Shown here: piece after piece, positions 1-8,363 of the stretch | Numbering within the stretch: the first letter of the stretch is position 1 | Layout: each line of letters begins with the position of its first letter | DNA from: Caproicibacterium argilliputei | Lineage (GTDB): Bacteria; Bacillota; Clostridia; Oscillospirales; Acutalibacteraceae | Direction of reading: 5' to 3' | Length of the DNA stretch: 64,000 nucleotides | Assembly: GCF_029211325.2 (NCBI RefSeq) | Contig: NZ_CP135996.1 | Span: 310,001 to 374,000, forward strand | Position numbers and translations under genes: made by a program | The notes under the pieces: generated by a model | Database searches by the model: none | What the model was told of the DNA's origin: nothing | The model's input: the letters and a program-made list of their open reading frames with translations, nothing else

Positions 1-27
1 ATTAGAATAAAAATATTCAAAAATCAG

Positions 28-56
28 TTGACTTTTTATCTATAACGGTCTATCTT
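28..56 (+). promoter_or_regulatory. Sigma-A-type promoter of the lactate/Etf operon
   Basis: TTGACT at 28-33 and TATCTT at 51-56 are separated by 17 bases. This is the best sigma-70-like pair upstream of the first gene, and it leaves a leader of roughly 105 bases. Inference from sequence only. Confidence 0.5.
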
Positions 57-118
57 AAAAACAGGATTTTAAATCTGCAGACATATCTGCAGGTACGGAA
101 AAGCTACAACTTACAAAT

Positions 119-129
119 AGGTAGTACCA
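119..129. promoter_or_regulatory. FadR/LldR-type (GntR family) operator candidate
   Basis: AGGTAGTACCA contains the GT-NNN-AC core with symmetric flanks that is typical of FadR-subfamily GntR repressors, which include lactate regulators of the LldR type. It lies downstream of the promoter and about 40 bases before the lactate dehydrogenase start. No GntR gene is present in the window. Just upstream, ATCTGCAG occurs twice, 12 bases apart, at 73-80 and 85-92. Confidence 0.4.
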
Positions 130-167
130 ATTATGCTGTAAATAATTTTATAAAGGAGGTATGTGTC

Positions 168-1589
168 ATGGGCCAGTATGAAAAAGTCACGCCAGAGTTG
201 CTGGAAGCACTGAAAGCCGCTGTTCCGGGACGGGTGCAGGCAGGTGCGGAGATCAATGCTGATTATTCTCATGACGAGATGCCGATTTATGGCGCAGCCA
301 TGCCAGAGGTGGCTGTGGAAGCCCGTACAACCGAAGAAGTCGCCGCGGTTATGCGGCTGTGTAATGAGCACCACGTCCCGGTGACGCCGCGGGGCGCCGG
401 AACCGGTCTTGCAGGCGGTGCGGTCGCCATGCACGGCGGCATTGTCCTTTCTTTGGAAAAGATGAACAAAATTCTCGGCTATGATGAGGACAACATGATG
501 GTCAGCGTACAGGCAGGCGTTCTGTTTCAGGATCTTTCAGAAGACGCTGCGAAGCGCGGGTTCCTTTATCCGCCGGATCCGGGCGAGAAATTTGCTACAC
601 TTGGCGGCAATGTTTCTACCAATGCCGGCGGTATGCGCGCAGTAAAATATGGAACAACACGTGACTATGTGCGTGCAATGACGGTCGTGCTCCCTACGGG
701 TGAGGTCATCCATTTGGGCGCCTCTGTTTCCAAGAGCAGTTCCGGTTACTCCCTTTTAAATCTTATGATTGGTTCGGAAGGAACACTTGGCATTATTACA
801 GAACTGACCTTAAAACTTCTGCCGAGGCCCAAGCAGGTCATCAGCCTTATTGTGCTGTATGAAAATCTTAAGGACTGTATTGGAACTGTGCCCAAGCTGA
901 TGCGTGCAAATCTGCATCCGCAGACTTTGGAGTTTATGGAACATGATATCATTCAAGTTTCTGAGGATTATCTGGGAAAGAAGACATTTCCACAGAAATT
1001 TCAGGGCAAGGATGTGAATGCGTATCTGCTGGTTTCCTTTGAGGGGGACAGCGATGACCAACTGACCGATATCATTGAAAAAGCTTCTGATGTTGTACTG
1101 GAAGCCGGCGCCCTTGATGTATTGGTTGCGGATACACCACAACTGAAAAAGGATGCATGGGCTGCCCGCAGCACGTTTCTGGATGCCATTGATTCCAGCA
1201 CAAAGCTGGTCGATGAGTGTGATGTTGTTGTTCCGGTCAGCAAAATTCCGGATTACCTGACTTCTATTAAGGAAACGGCCAAAGCGTACAAATTTCACCT
1301 GCAGGACTTTGGCCACGCAGGTGACGGCAATCTGCATATTTACTGCTGTTCCAATGATATGGAAGTGGATGTGTTTAACCGGCAGGTTGCCGACTTTATG
1401 CGCAGGGCCTATGCGACCGCAACAGAAATGGGCGGCCTGATTTCCGGGGAACACGGCATTGGCCATGGAAAGCTGGATTACCTCGCCGAGGTTGCCGGGC
1501 CGGTTAAGATGCGCTTGATGCGCGATATAAAGAAAGTTTTTGACCCGAATGCGATTCTTAACCCGGGCAAGGTCTGCTGCAAACTGTGA
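168..1589 (+). CDS. FAD-linked lactate/glycolate (2-hydroxyacid) dehydrogenase, GlcD family
   Basis: 473 aa cytosolic flavoprotein that probably oxidises lactate to pyruvate and passes electrons to the Etf encoded downstream. The FAD_binding_4 (PCMH) half carries PRGAGTGLAGGAVA near residues 75-88. The FAD-oxidase C-terminal half carries FGHAGDGNLH and GEHGIGHGKLDYL, which are diagnostic for the GlcD/LctD family. Length is normal. ATG at 168 follows AAGGAGG at 153-159. It heads a same-strand run of LDH, acyl-CoA dehydrogenase, EtfB and EtfA. The family also holds glycolate and D-2-hydroxyglutarate dehydrogenases, so lactate as substrate is inferred from the Etf neighbours. Confidence 0.85.
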   Translation: MGQYEKVTPELLEALKAAVPGRVQAGAEINADYSHDEMPIYGAAMPEVAVEARTTEEVAAVMRLCNEHHVPVTPRGAGTGLAGGAVAMHGGIVLSLEKMNKILGYDEDNMMVSVQAGVLFQDLSEDAAKRGFLYPPDPGEKFATLGGNVSTNAGGMRAVKYGTTRDYVRAMTVVLPTGEVIHLGASVSKSSSGYSLLNLMIGSEGTLGIITELTLKLLPRPKQVISLIVLYENLKDCIGTVPKLMRANLHPQTLEFMEHDIIQVSEDYLGKKTFPQKFQGKDVNAYLLVSFEGDSDDQLTDIIEKASDVVLEAGALDVLVADTPQLKKDAWAARSTFLDAIDSSTKLVDECDVVVPVSKIPDYLTSIKETAKAYKFHLQDFGHAGDGNLHIYCCSNDMEVDVFNRQVADFMRRAYATATEMGGLISGEHGIGHGKLDYLAEVAGPVKMRLMRDIKKVFDPNAILNPGKVCCKL

Positions 1590-1661
1590 CGCAAACAGGA
1601 CGCGGGCTTTTTAGGAAGATCGGACACAGAAGTTTTGTTGTTTTTATAAGGAGGAACTCTG

Positions 1662-2801
1662 ATGGCATACTTAATTTCTGATGAAGCAAAAGATTTATTA
1701 AAGGATGTTCATGAATTCTGCGAAAAAGAAGTCAAGGAACCGTGCAAAGAATACGACCGCTCCGGGGAATGGCCGAAAGAACTCTACCAAAAGGCAGTTG
1801 ATATGCAGCTGCAGACACTGGAAGTGCCAAAGGAATACGGAGGCCCGGGCCTTGACCGTGTTTCGGTTGCAGCCTTGATTGAAGAAATGGCAAAAGCAGA
1901 TGCGGGTTTTGCCACAACCATTTCCGCAAGTGGCCTTGGCATGAAGCCGGTACTGATCGGCGGAACGGAGGCGCAGAAAAAGCACGTCTGCAAACTCGTT
2001 ATGGATGGCGGCTTTGGTGCGTTTGCTTTGACGGAACCGGGTGCCGGTTCTGACGCAGGTGCAGGAAAGACAACCGCCGTACGGGACGGGGACAGTTATG
2101 TTTTGAACGGACGGAAATGCTTCATTACAAATGGCGGAGTCGCTTCTTTTTACTGTATTACCGCTATGACGGATAAGAGCCAGGGAACACGGGGAATGTC
2201 CATGTTCTACGTTGAAAAGGGCACCCCTGGCCTTTCAACCGGTCATGAAGAAGACAAGATGGGAATCCGCACTTCCAACACCTGCGACGTTGTCTTGGAA
2301 AACTGCCGGATTCCGGCCGCGAACCGGATTGGTGAAGAAGGCCACGGCTTTAAGATTGCCATGATGACATTGGATCAGGCACGTACTTGGATGGGCTGTG
2401 TAGCAACCGGAATCGCGCAGCGCTGCATGGAAGAAGCGATTGCCTACGGCAAGCAACGCTGCCAGTTTGGTAAGCCAATCCTGAAAAATGAAGTCATGAA
2501 GTTTAAGATTGCGGATATGGCCATTGGAATTGAAACAGCACGCCAGATGGTTGCCCATTCCCTGACTCTGATGGATAAGGGTCTGCCGCATGTGAAGGAA
2601 TCTGCCATTGCGAAATGCTATGGCTCCGATGTGGCAATGAAGGCGGCTTCTGAAGCAGTGCAGATGTTTGGCGGTTACGGATACAGCAGAGAATATCCGG
2701 TTGAAAAGCTGATGCGCGATGCAAAGATTTTCCAGATTTTTGAAGGTACCAACGAAATCCAACGCATTGTAATTGCCGGCAATGTCATCGGTAAATTCTA
2801 A
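1662..2801 (+). CDS. Acyl-CoA dehydrogenase (butyryl-CoA dehydrogenase type)
   Basis: 379 aa, full length for the short-chain acyl-CoA dehydrogenase family. It interconverts enoyl-CoA and acyl-CoA with FAD and partners with Etf. Visible signatures are ALTEPGAGSDAG (about 125-136), the central ITNGG segment, and the C-terminal FEGTNEIQRIVIAGNVIGK. The usual catalytic glutamate position is the E of FEGTNEIQ. RBS AAGGAGG lies about 9 bases before ATG. Placed between LDH and EtfBA it fits reductive chain elongation (crotonyl-CoA or longer enoyl-CoA) fed by lactate oxidation. Chain-length specificity cannot be read from sequence alone. Confidence 0.88.
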   Translation: MAYLISDEAKDLLKDVHEFCEKEVKEPCKEYDRSGEWPKELYQKAVDMQLQTLEVPKEYGGPGLDRVSVAALIEEMAKADAGFATTISASGLGMKPVLIGGTEAQKKHVCKLVMDGGFGAFALTEPGAGSDAGAGKTTAVRDGDSYVLNGRKCFITNGGVASFYCITAMTDKSQGTRGMSMFYVEKGTPGLSTGHEEDKMGIRTSNTCDVVLENCRIPAANRIGEEGHGFKIAMMTLDQARTWMGCVATGIAQRCMEEAIAYGKQRCQFGKPILKNEVMKFKIADMAIGIETARQMVAHSLTLMDKGLPHVKESAIAKCYGSDVAMKAASEAVQMFGGYGYSREYPVEKLMRDAKIFQIFEGTNEIQRIVIAGNVIGKF

Positions 2802-2818
2802 GCCGGGGGGAGAATACA

Positions 2819-3610
2819 ATGGAAATTCTGGTATGTATAAAGCAGGTTCCGGATGACGCAGTAGCAGTCCATCTGAAACCGGGCACGCAGGAAGTTGAGC
2901 TTGAAGGGGTTACTCCGGTCGTCAATGCATTTGATACATATGCCCTTGAAATGGCCGCCCGCCTAAAAGAAGCGGTCGGCGGCACAATTACGGTTATTAC
3001 AGTTGGCGATGAAGAGACAAAGGCTTCCATTAAAAATTGCCTGGCGGTTGGTGCGGATCATGGCTTTGTTCTTCATGATTCATCTTTTGCGGGGACAGAT
3101 ACGCTTGGAAGAAGCCAGATTCTTGCCGCTGCAGTTCGGTATTTGGAAAAAGACAGCGGCAAACCGTTCGATTTGGTTTTCTGCGGCAGGGAAGCAACGG
3201 ACCATGTGAATGGTCAGGTCGGTTCTCAGCTAGCAGAAACGCTTGGCACCGGGGTCATTACTGACCTTGTCGATGTGGAAAAGACGGATACCGGCGTTTG
3301 CTGCAAACAGCAGACAGAAGACGGCTATCGCCGTGTTGAGAGTCCGCTGCCATGTGTTGTGACAGTCAGCAAACCGGAATATGATCCGCGTTACCCAACC
3401 ATCCGGAGCAAATTGGCCGCACGCAAAATGACCATTCCGGTTGTAACTAAAGAACAGCTTGGGGATGTTTCTGTCAGGAAGCCCGGTTTCCACATTGTGC
3501 AAACCTTTGAACCACAAAAGCGGCAGGCAGGGGTCAAACTTCAGGAGAAAAACGTTGAGGACACCGTGCGGAAAGCCATCGGCATGATGGCGGATGCCAA
3601 ACTGCTGTAA
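2819..3610 (+). CDS. etfB: Electron transfer flavoprotein subunit beta
   Basis: 263 aa. Small subunit of the FAD-containing Etf heterodimer. N-terminal MEILVCIKQVPD is the classic EtfB start, and CGREATDHVNGQVGSQLAE is the nucleotide-site loop. It starts 17 bases after the acyl-CoA dehydrogenase stop, with a GGGGGAG-type RBS. The usual EtfB length is 250-265 aa. Whether the second nucleotide is FAD (bifurcating) or AMP (non-bifurcating) cannot be settled by eye. Clustering with an LDH and a butyryl-CoA dehydrogenase favours a bifurcating or confurcating role. Confidence 0.93.
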   Translation: MEILVCIKQVPDDAVAVHLKPGTQEVELEGVTPVVNAFDTYALEMAARLKEAVGGTITVITVGDEETKASIKNCLAVGADHGFVLHDSSFAGTDTLGRSQILAAAVRYLEKDSGKPFDLVFCGREATDHVNGQVGSQLAETLGTGVITDLVDVEKTDTGVCCKQQTEDGYRRVESPLPCVVTVSKPEYDPRYPTIRSKLAARKMTIPVVTKEQLGDVSVRKPGFHIVQTFEPQKRQAGVKLQEKNVEDTVRKAIGMMADAKLL

Positions 3611-3624
3611 AGGAGAGAGTGAAT

Positions 3625-4620
3625 ATGGACTGGGGCAGTCAGAAAAATATCCTCGTTTTTGTAGAACAAAAAGATGGTAAGCCGGTCGGTGCGGGTCTTG
3701 AAAGTTTGACACCGGCACGCACCCTGGCTGAAACTTCTGGTGGCAAGGTGCTCGCTTTGCTGGTGGGCAAAGATAATACGGAAGCGGAAAAGGACACCGC
3801 TGCTTTCGGGGCTGATCAGATTTTATCCGTACAAGGGGATGCTTTCGGCGAGGGCTGCGCGGACGCTTTCCTTTGCGCGCTGGAACAGATGACCGAGAAA
3901 TACCATCCGGGGGTCATTTTGGCAGCCAATACGCCTTTGAGCAGAGAACTGACCGCGCGGCTGTGTGCCCATAAACAACTGGGCAGTATACAAGATGCAG
4001 TGGCTCTTCGGATGGAAGACAATACGCCGGTTTGGACTGTTTCGGCTTATGGCGGCACGATTCGGGAAGATGTCGTTCCGGATACGGTTCCTTTTGCTGC
4101 GACGGTGCGTTCCGGTGCGTTCCGCAAGGCAAAAGCAGGCGGCGCTGCGGCTTCGGTGGTACAGGAAACCGTTTCTGTACCGCAGGATGCGCTGCACACA
4201 AAGGTTCTGGAATCTGTTAAAGAAATTGCGGAAGCGGTTAACCTGGAAGACGCAAAGGTTATTGTTTCCGGCGGACGCGGCATGGGCAGCAAAGAAAATT
4301 TTGCCCTCGTTCAGCAGCTGGCGGATGTATTGGGCGGTGTTGTGGGTGCAACACGACCGGCAATCGAAAGTGGCTGGATTTCCCGTGTGCATCAGATTGG
4401 GCAGTCCGGCAAGAGCGTTGCTCCGGCACTGTATATTGCCTGTGGAATTTCCGGCGCCATTCAGCACGTTTCCGGTGTGGTGAATTCCGGATATATTGTA
4501 GCCATCAATAGTGATGAGGATGCTTCCATTTTTGACATTGCCGATGTTGGCATTGTGGGAGACGTGATGCAGGTGCTCCCGCTTATGATTGATGCAATCA
4601 AGAAGCGGAAGGCAGGCTGA
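3625..4620 (+). CDS. etfA: Electron transfer flavoprotein subunit alpha
   Basis: 331 aa from ATG 3625. A GTG at 3619 is in frame but abuts the AGGAGAG RBS (3611-3617), so the ATG with 7-base spacing is preferred. The C-terminal FAD domain is clear: SGGRGMGSKENF, ATRPAIESGWI, QIGQSGKSVAP and the GISGAIQH loop. There is no N-terminal ferredoxin-like extension with a CxxCxxC motif. This differs from the longer LctC-type EtfA described for the Acetobacterium lactate enzyme. Last gene of the operon; a hairpin terminator follows at 4688-4741. Confidence 0.93.
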   Translation: MDWGSQKNILVFVEQKDGKPVGAGLESLTPARTLAETSGGKVLALLVGKDNTEAEKDTAAFGADQILSVQGDAFGEGCADAFLCALEQMTEKYHPGVILAANTPLSRELTARLCAHKQLGSIQDAVALRMEDNTPVWTVSAYGGTIREDVVPDTVPFAATVRSGAFRKAKAGGAAASVVQETVSVPQDALHTKVLESVKEIAEAVNLEDAKVIVSGGRGMGSKENFALVQQLADVLGGVVGATRPAIESGWISRVHQIGQSGKSVAPALYIACGISGAIQHVSGVVNSGYIVAINSDEDASIFDIADVGIVGDVMQVLPLMIDAIKKRKAG

Positions 4621-4687
4621 AAAAGCTGTATTTTAGGAAAGCGGCCAAACGATTTTCAGAGCGAAATCATTCTCTGGCTGCCTCCTC

Positions 4688-4741
4688 AAAAAAAGGCGTG
4701 AAAAGAGCGGCTTTCGGGCTGCTCCTTTTTCATGCCTTTTT
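4688..4741 (+). terminator. Terminator after etfA
   Basis: A long imperfect hairpin (AAAAAGGCGTGAAAAGAGC against GCTCCTTTTTCATGCCTTTTT) ends in a T-run, 67 bases after the etfA stop. Both arms have A/T tracts, so it could work in both directions. Bases 4742-4935 hold nothing I can identify. Confidence 0.7.
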
Positions 4742-4935
4742 GCGCTTCGCGCCTGAAATCATCCGGATACTTTTTCAATGGATTCTGCCGAGAAAGGGCA
4801 GCCTGTTTGGGCGGCGCAGGCGTTTTCAGCCTCTCTTTTCTGACAGACGTGGCCTTACCAATTCGCAAAATCCATTCTGTCAAACTGCGCACATGGCGGT
4901 CAACCGCCGTGGAAAGCACGGACAAAAATGCGATT

Positions 4936-5397
4936 CTATCTTGTGGCTTGCCTGCAGGAATCGGGGCGGGGATGTTTTGCGCCTATGGCGCTGCAGCAGG
5001 CACGCACTTCCGCTGCCCATTTTTCCGGGTAGCGGATCAGCAGTTCTTCATGCTGGAGCTCGTAGCGCCGAATATCCGGGTTTTTAAAATGAAGCTGATA
5101 GCGTGCCTGATACTTTTCGCCCATTTTAGCGGCATAAAAACAATGAATGGTGGTGCCGGGAGCAGAAATGTTTTCTCCAACCGGCGTAACAAGATCTGAG
5201 TAAAATGGATTGTATACGCTTTGCTTTTGCACAAAGGACATGACACCGTTTCCACAGAAAAGACGGAGAAACTTTTCCGTGTATCGCCTCGCCTCCGGTG
5301 ACTTTTTGGCAACTCTTCCGGTTTGTCAATCGTTTGTGTCAGTTAACGTGCCCAAGGCACCGGAAAACCGCGCGGCGGCTGTCCTTTCAGCACACAG
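4936..5397 (-). pseudogene. Frameshifted protein remnant, unknown family
   Basis: On the minus strand, a protein-like frame from 5323 to 4936 reads EARRYTEKFLRLFCGNGV, continues through NPFYSDLVTPVGENISAPGT and NPDIRRYELQHEELLIRYPE, and stops at 4936. Upstream, the adjacent frame has DKPEELPK-like sequence that would join after a one-base shift at the A-run near 5308. No start with a good RBS precedes it; an internal ATG at 5241 would give 101 aa with only a weak RBS. It lies right after the hydrolase gene on the same strand. I read it as a decayed or truncated gene. A real small gene starting at 5241 is the alternative. Confidence 0.35.
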
Positions 5398-5408
5398 AGC
5401 GGTTCCTT

Positions 5409-6302
5409 TTAGCGCTTCAAAGCAAGGGGGGCAGATTCCTGCGCAAATACTTTCTGCAAAAACCGCAGGACAGTCTGCTCCATTTCCCGGCGTTCTGCTG
5501 CACATTTCGTGGGGTACAGTCGCTCTGAGCGAAACAGCAGGCGGAGCAGCCGCTGTGATTTTTGATGGAGAATCGGTACCATCAGATGGCTGATGTGCGA
5601 AAAGACAACCGTTTGCACCGCATACGGGAAATGCTTTTCAGCAAACCGCTTCTGCAGATGTTCCAGATACACAGCGGAGGGCCAGATGGTGTCCGCCTGT
5701 GTTGACAGTAAGAGAACCGGCCCGTGAATTTTTTCTACCGGAATGATAGATTCGGGCGTGACGGTTTTGTTTTCGTTCAGGGGCAGCAGGGAAAACTGCC
5801 TTTCCGTCCGCCAGATTTTCAGTTTGTTAATCTTGCGCACCGTGTAGGGCGTACAGGCAAGCGGCTTTCCGCGGTATGACCAAGAGGAACAGCCGCTGGG
5901 GGCTTTGCCCGCAAGTCCCTCGCCGACAAAGTAAGATGGTGCACGCGCAATAACGCCGCAGATTTCCGGCATGACGGCCGCTGCGCACAGCACGTATTCC
6001 GCCCCTTTGGAAATGCCGTCTGCCACAATCCTACTGTATCCCTGCCGGTTTAGCCACGCGGCGGCGTGCTCCAGATACTCCAGCGGAACTTCGGACAGTA
6101 CCGGATTCGTGTGCTTGGTGCCAAACAGCGCCAGTGCCAACGCCGAGAAGCCGTGGGATTGATAATACGCGCCGAGCCTTTTTCCGGTGGCAAGGCCGCC
6201 TTCTGAACCTGATACAAAAATGACGGCGCTGTTTGGCGTGCCTGCCGGATAAAAAATGCCGTCAAAGCCTTCTTTTTCTGCCGAAATTTTGATTGCTTCC
6301 AT
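5409..6302 (-). CDS. BAAT-type acyl-CoA thioester hydrolase (alpha/beta hydrolase)
   Basis: About 297 aa. It has the alpha/beta-hydrolase layout of the bile acid-CoA:amino acid N-acyltransferase C-terminal family: VSGSEGG (oxyanion region), nucleophile elbow DGISKGAEYVL, acid segment STQADTIWPS and histidine segment SHISHLMVP. The predicted activity is hydrolysis or transfer of an acyl group from CoA or a related ester. ATG at 6302 is preferred over 6311 because GGAAAGG sits 7 bases upstream of it. It lies 27 bases downstream of the MarR gene, so the two probably form one operon controlled by the palindrome at 6791-6841. Substrate unknown. Confidence 0.75.
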   Translation of the reverse strand: MEAIKISAEKEGFDGIFYPAGTPNSAVIFVSGSEGGLATGKRLGAYYQSHGFSALALALFGTKHTNPVLSEVPLEYLEHAAAWLNRQGYSRIVADGISKGAEYVLCAAAVMPEICGVIARAPSYFVGEGLAGKAPSGCSSWSYRGKPLACTPYTVRKINKLKIWRTERQFSLLPLNENKTVTPESIIPVEKIHGPVLLLSTQADTIWPSAVYLEHLQKRFAEKHFPYAVQTVVFSHISHLMVPILHQKSQRLLRLLFRSERLYPTKCAAERREMEQTVLRFLQKVFAQESAPLALKR

Positions 6303-6329
6303 TTTCATCATCCTTTCCGCGCAGTGACG

Positions 6330-6773
6330 CTATTCGTATTGATCCAGCGCATGCTCTACCACACAAAGCATTTTTTCTAAGGTTTCGCGGCTTTCCTGCG
6401 GGAGTTCCCGTACCAGCACGGCGAGTTCCGCCAGCAGGTTTTCGTGAAAGGCGAGATGACTGTCGTAAACGGTTTTTCCGGCAGCTGTTAGGCTGAGAAA
6501 GACTTCGCCCCTACCGGCGGGGGATGGCTCTTTCTGAATCAGCCCCTTTTGCAGCAGCTTCTGGGTCATTTGCGAAACGGCACCCTTCGTAATCCCCTGC
6601 AGGGCGGCGAGCTGCTTGGCAGTTACGCGGCCGCGCCCGCCGATGACGGTCATCGTGTGTACTTCGGAGCCGTAGAGCAGCTGTCCGGTGGGGTACTGCC
6701 TCGGCTGCTTGGTCTTTTGGTTGTATTTGTTGATTACGCGGTATACAGCCTCAAAAAAATCCTTTTCATCCAT
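6330..6773 (-). CDS. MarR-family transcriptional regulator
   Basis: 147 aa from the ATG at 6773 (MDEKDFFEAVYRVI), preceded by an AAGGTG RBS. A longer in-frame start at 6854 would cross the promoter palindrome. Winged-helix DNA-binding region: VTAKQLAALQGITKGAVSQM, then a wing rich in charged residues (KEPSPAGRGEVFLSLT), then a dimerisation helix. Divergent DNA is absent; the regulated unit is probably its own operon with the downstream BAAT hydrolase. A ligand such as a fatty acyl or aromatic compound is plausible for the family but not visible here. Confidence 0.85.
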   Translation of the reverse strand: MDEKDFFEAVYRVINKYNQKTKQPRQYPTGQLLYGSEVHTMTVIGGRGRVTAKQLAALQGITKGAVSQMTQKLLQKGLIQKEPSPAGRGEVFLSLTAAGKTVYDSHLAFHENLLAELAVLVRELPQESRETLEKMLCVVEHALDQYE

Positions 6774-6790
6774 AGGAAAACACCTTCTAG

Positions 6791-6841
6791 AAAACAGTGT
6801 ACAATATAGTTTAGCTGCTAAACTATATTGTACACTGTTTT
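6791..6841. promoter_or_regulatory. 51-base perfect palindrome, MarR operator
   Basis: Two exact 23-base arms (6791-6813 and 6819-6841) flank GCTGC, centred on TTTAGC-TGC-TAAA. It ends 18 bases before the marR start codon and contains the minus-strand -10 hexamer. A bound MarR dimer or pair of dimers would block transcription, so autoregulation is inferred. Confidence 0.75.
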
Positions 6842-6854
6842 TCGGAAATAGCAA
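6827..6854 (-). promoter_or_regulatory. Promoter of marR-hydrolase operon
   Basis: On the minus strand, TTGCTA (6854-6849) and TACAAT (6832-6827) are spaced by 16 bases. The -10 lies inside the right arm of the palindrome. Confidence 0.5.
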
Positions 6855-6904
6855 GCGGCACTAAAAAAGTGTCAGGCACGTCCCATGGTATCCGGAACCG
6901 TGCT

Positions 6905-8323
6905 TTACGGGTTCTGTCGTTCCTTTCGCAGGGTCAGGGAAAGCAGGAAAGCGATTGCAATCAAACCTGCGGCGACCTGCGTGGCACTGCGGAATCCGGC
7001 GTACAGCGCCTGTGTTTTGGCAGCAGCGTCCGCAGTGGCGGCCGCTGCCAGATAACGGCTCTGTCCGGCAGAGAGAAGCCCCACAAAGAGCGGTGTGCCA
7101 AGCGCGGAGCCAAGCTGTATAAATGTGTTGATAATGGCAACACCGTCGGTTTGCTCCTCCGGCTGCAGCTGGCGCAGCGCGTTCGATTGGTCAGGCGACC
7201 ATGCAAGGGCGATACCGAAATAAATCAGCGTGTTTATTACCGCAATCCAGGCAATCGGTGTGGACGGCTGGATTCCGGTCATCATGACGAGAAAAACGCA
7301 CATGAGCAGCAACCCCAGCGGGATGAGAAGCTTTCCGCCAATGCGGTCATACAGCTTTCCTGAAAAAATGGTCATGAGGCTGCACACCAGTACAGCCGGA
7401 AACAGGAGGAGCGCAGACAGCAGGGAGGACAGCCCGATTCCGCTTTCAAACAGCATAGGGAGCAGGATGTTCAAAGAAAACTGCACCATTTGCATGACGA
7501 TGACAAGCACGGCGCCTACTGTAAAATACGGCTTCCGAAATACACGGATATTCAGCATGGGCTGCGAAAGTTTGAGCTGGCGTACTGTAAAACAAATCAA
7601 GGACAGTGCTCCGCCGGCAAACAGCAGCATGGTTACGAGGATGCTTGTGTCGGAACCAATGACGCTCATGCCAAATACAAGGAGGGAGAAGCCTGCGGAA
7701 GAAAACACGATGGAAGGAACGTCGAGTTTCGGCTTTGTCAGTTCGATGGTGCTTCCCAAAACCAGCAGTCCGCCAACGATGCAGGCACCCGCCAAAGGAA
7801 TGAGCATGATGAACAACGCTCTCCAGCTGAAGACCTGCAGCACAACGCCGGACACAATGGGCCCGACCGAAGGGCCGACCAAAACGACGCAAGTGCAGAT
7901 TCCCATAATGAAGCCGTGCTTTTCGCGTGGATACAGGGTCAGGGCGGTGTTGATCATAATCGGTGCCAAAAGGCCGGTTCCAATGGCCTGCACCATTCTT
8001 CCTGCCAGCAGAACCGCAAAATTGCCCGAAGCAGCGGCAATCACAGTGCCCAGCAGAAAAAAGCCCATTGCGCCGGTGTAGATTTGCTTTGTGGTAAAGG
8101 TGTGCAGTAAAAAAGCAGAGATGGGAACCATGATGGCAACAATAAGAACATAGCCGGTGGACAGCCACTGAACCGTTGTGGCGGTCACGTGCAGGTCTGC
8201 CATGATTTGTGAAAGTGCAACATTGAGAATGGTTTCGTTAAATAGAGAAAGAAAGCCGCCAAACAGCAATAGCGCCATCATGGCTTTCAGCGGGGCGGGC
8301 TTGGAACGTTTTTTTTCAGACAT
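6905..8323 (-). CDS. DHA2-family multidrug efflux MFS transporter, LmrB/EmrB type
   Basis: 472 aa integral membrane protein. The hydrophobic profile fits 14 transmembrane segments, as in the drug:H+ antiporter-2 family. Motifs include LNVALSQIMADL with VQWLSTGYVL (motif D1 region), LAGRMVQAIGTG, and a GPSVGPIVSGV motif C, which marks antiporters. ATG 8323 has an AAAGGAGT RBS 8 bases upstream; the GTG at 8332 overlaps that RBS. It lies directly downstream of the TetR gene behind a YxaF/LmrA-like box, the arrangement of Bacillus lmrAB, so induced drug export is likely. Substrates are unknown. Confidence 0.85.
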   Translation of the reverse strand: MSEKKRSKPAPLKAMMALLLFGGFLSLFNETILNVALSQIMADLHVTATTVQWLSTGYVLIVAIMVPISAFLLHTFTTKQIYTGAMGFFLLGTVIAAASGNFAVLLAGRMVQAIGTGLLAPIMINTALTLYPREKHGFIMGICTCVVLVGPSVGPIVSGVVLQVFSWRALFIMLIPLAGACIVGGLLVLGSTIELTKPKLDVPSIVFSSAGFSLLVFGMSVIGSDTSILVTMLLFAGGALSLICFTVRQLKLSQPMLNIRVFRKPYFTVGAVLVIVMQMVQFSLNILLPMLFESGIGLSSLLSALLLFPAVLVCSLMTIFSGKLYDRIGGKLLIPLGLLLMCVFLVMMTGIQPSTPIAWIAVINTLIYFGIALAWSPDQSNALRQLQPEEQTDGVAIINTFIQLGSALGTPLFVGLLSAGQSRYLAAAATADAAAKTQALYAGFRSATQVAAGLIAIAFLLSLTLRKERQNP

Positions 8324-8340
8324 CTTGCACACTCCTTTAA

Positions 8341-8356
8341 TAGACCAGTCTGTATA
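8341..8356. promoter_or_regulatory. LmrA/YxaF-like operator before the efflux gene
   Basis: TAGACCAGTCTGTATA resembles the TAGACCRGTC-type box I recall for Bacillus LmrA/YxaF repressors. A related sequence, TAGACTAGT, occurs on the minus strand at about 9005-8994 upstream of the tetR gene. Two similar boxes flanking the regulator support autogenous control plus control of the pump. Confidence 0.55.
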
Positions 8357-8363
8357 TTTGACA

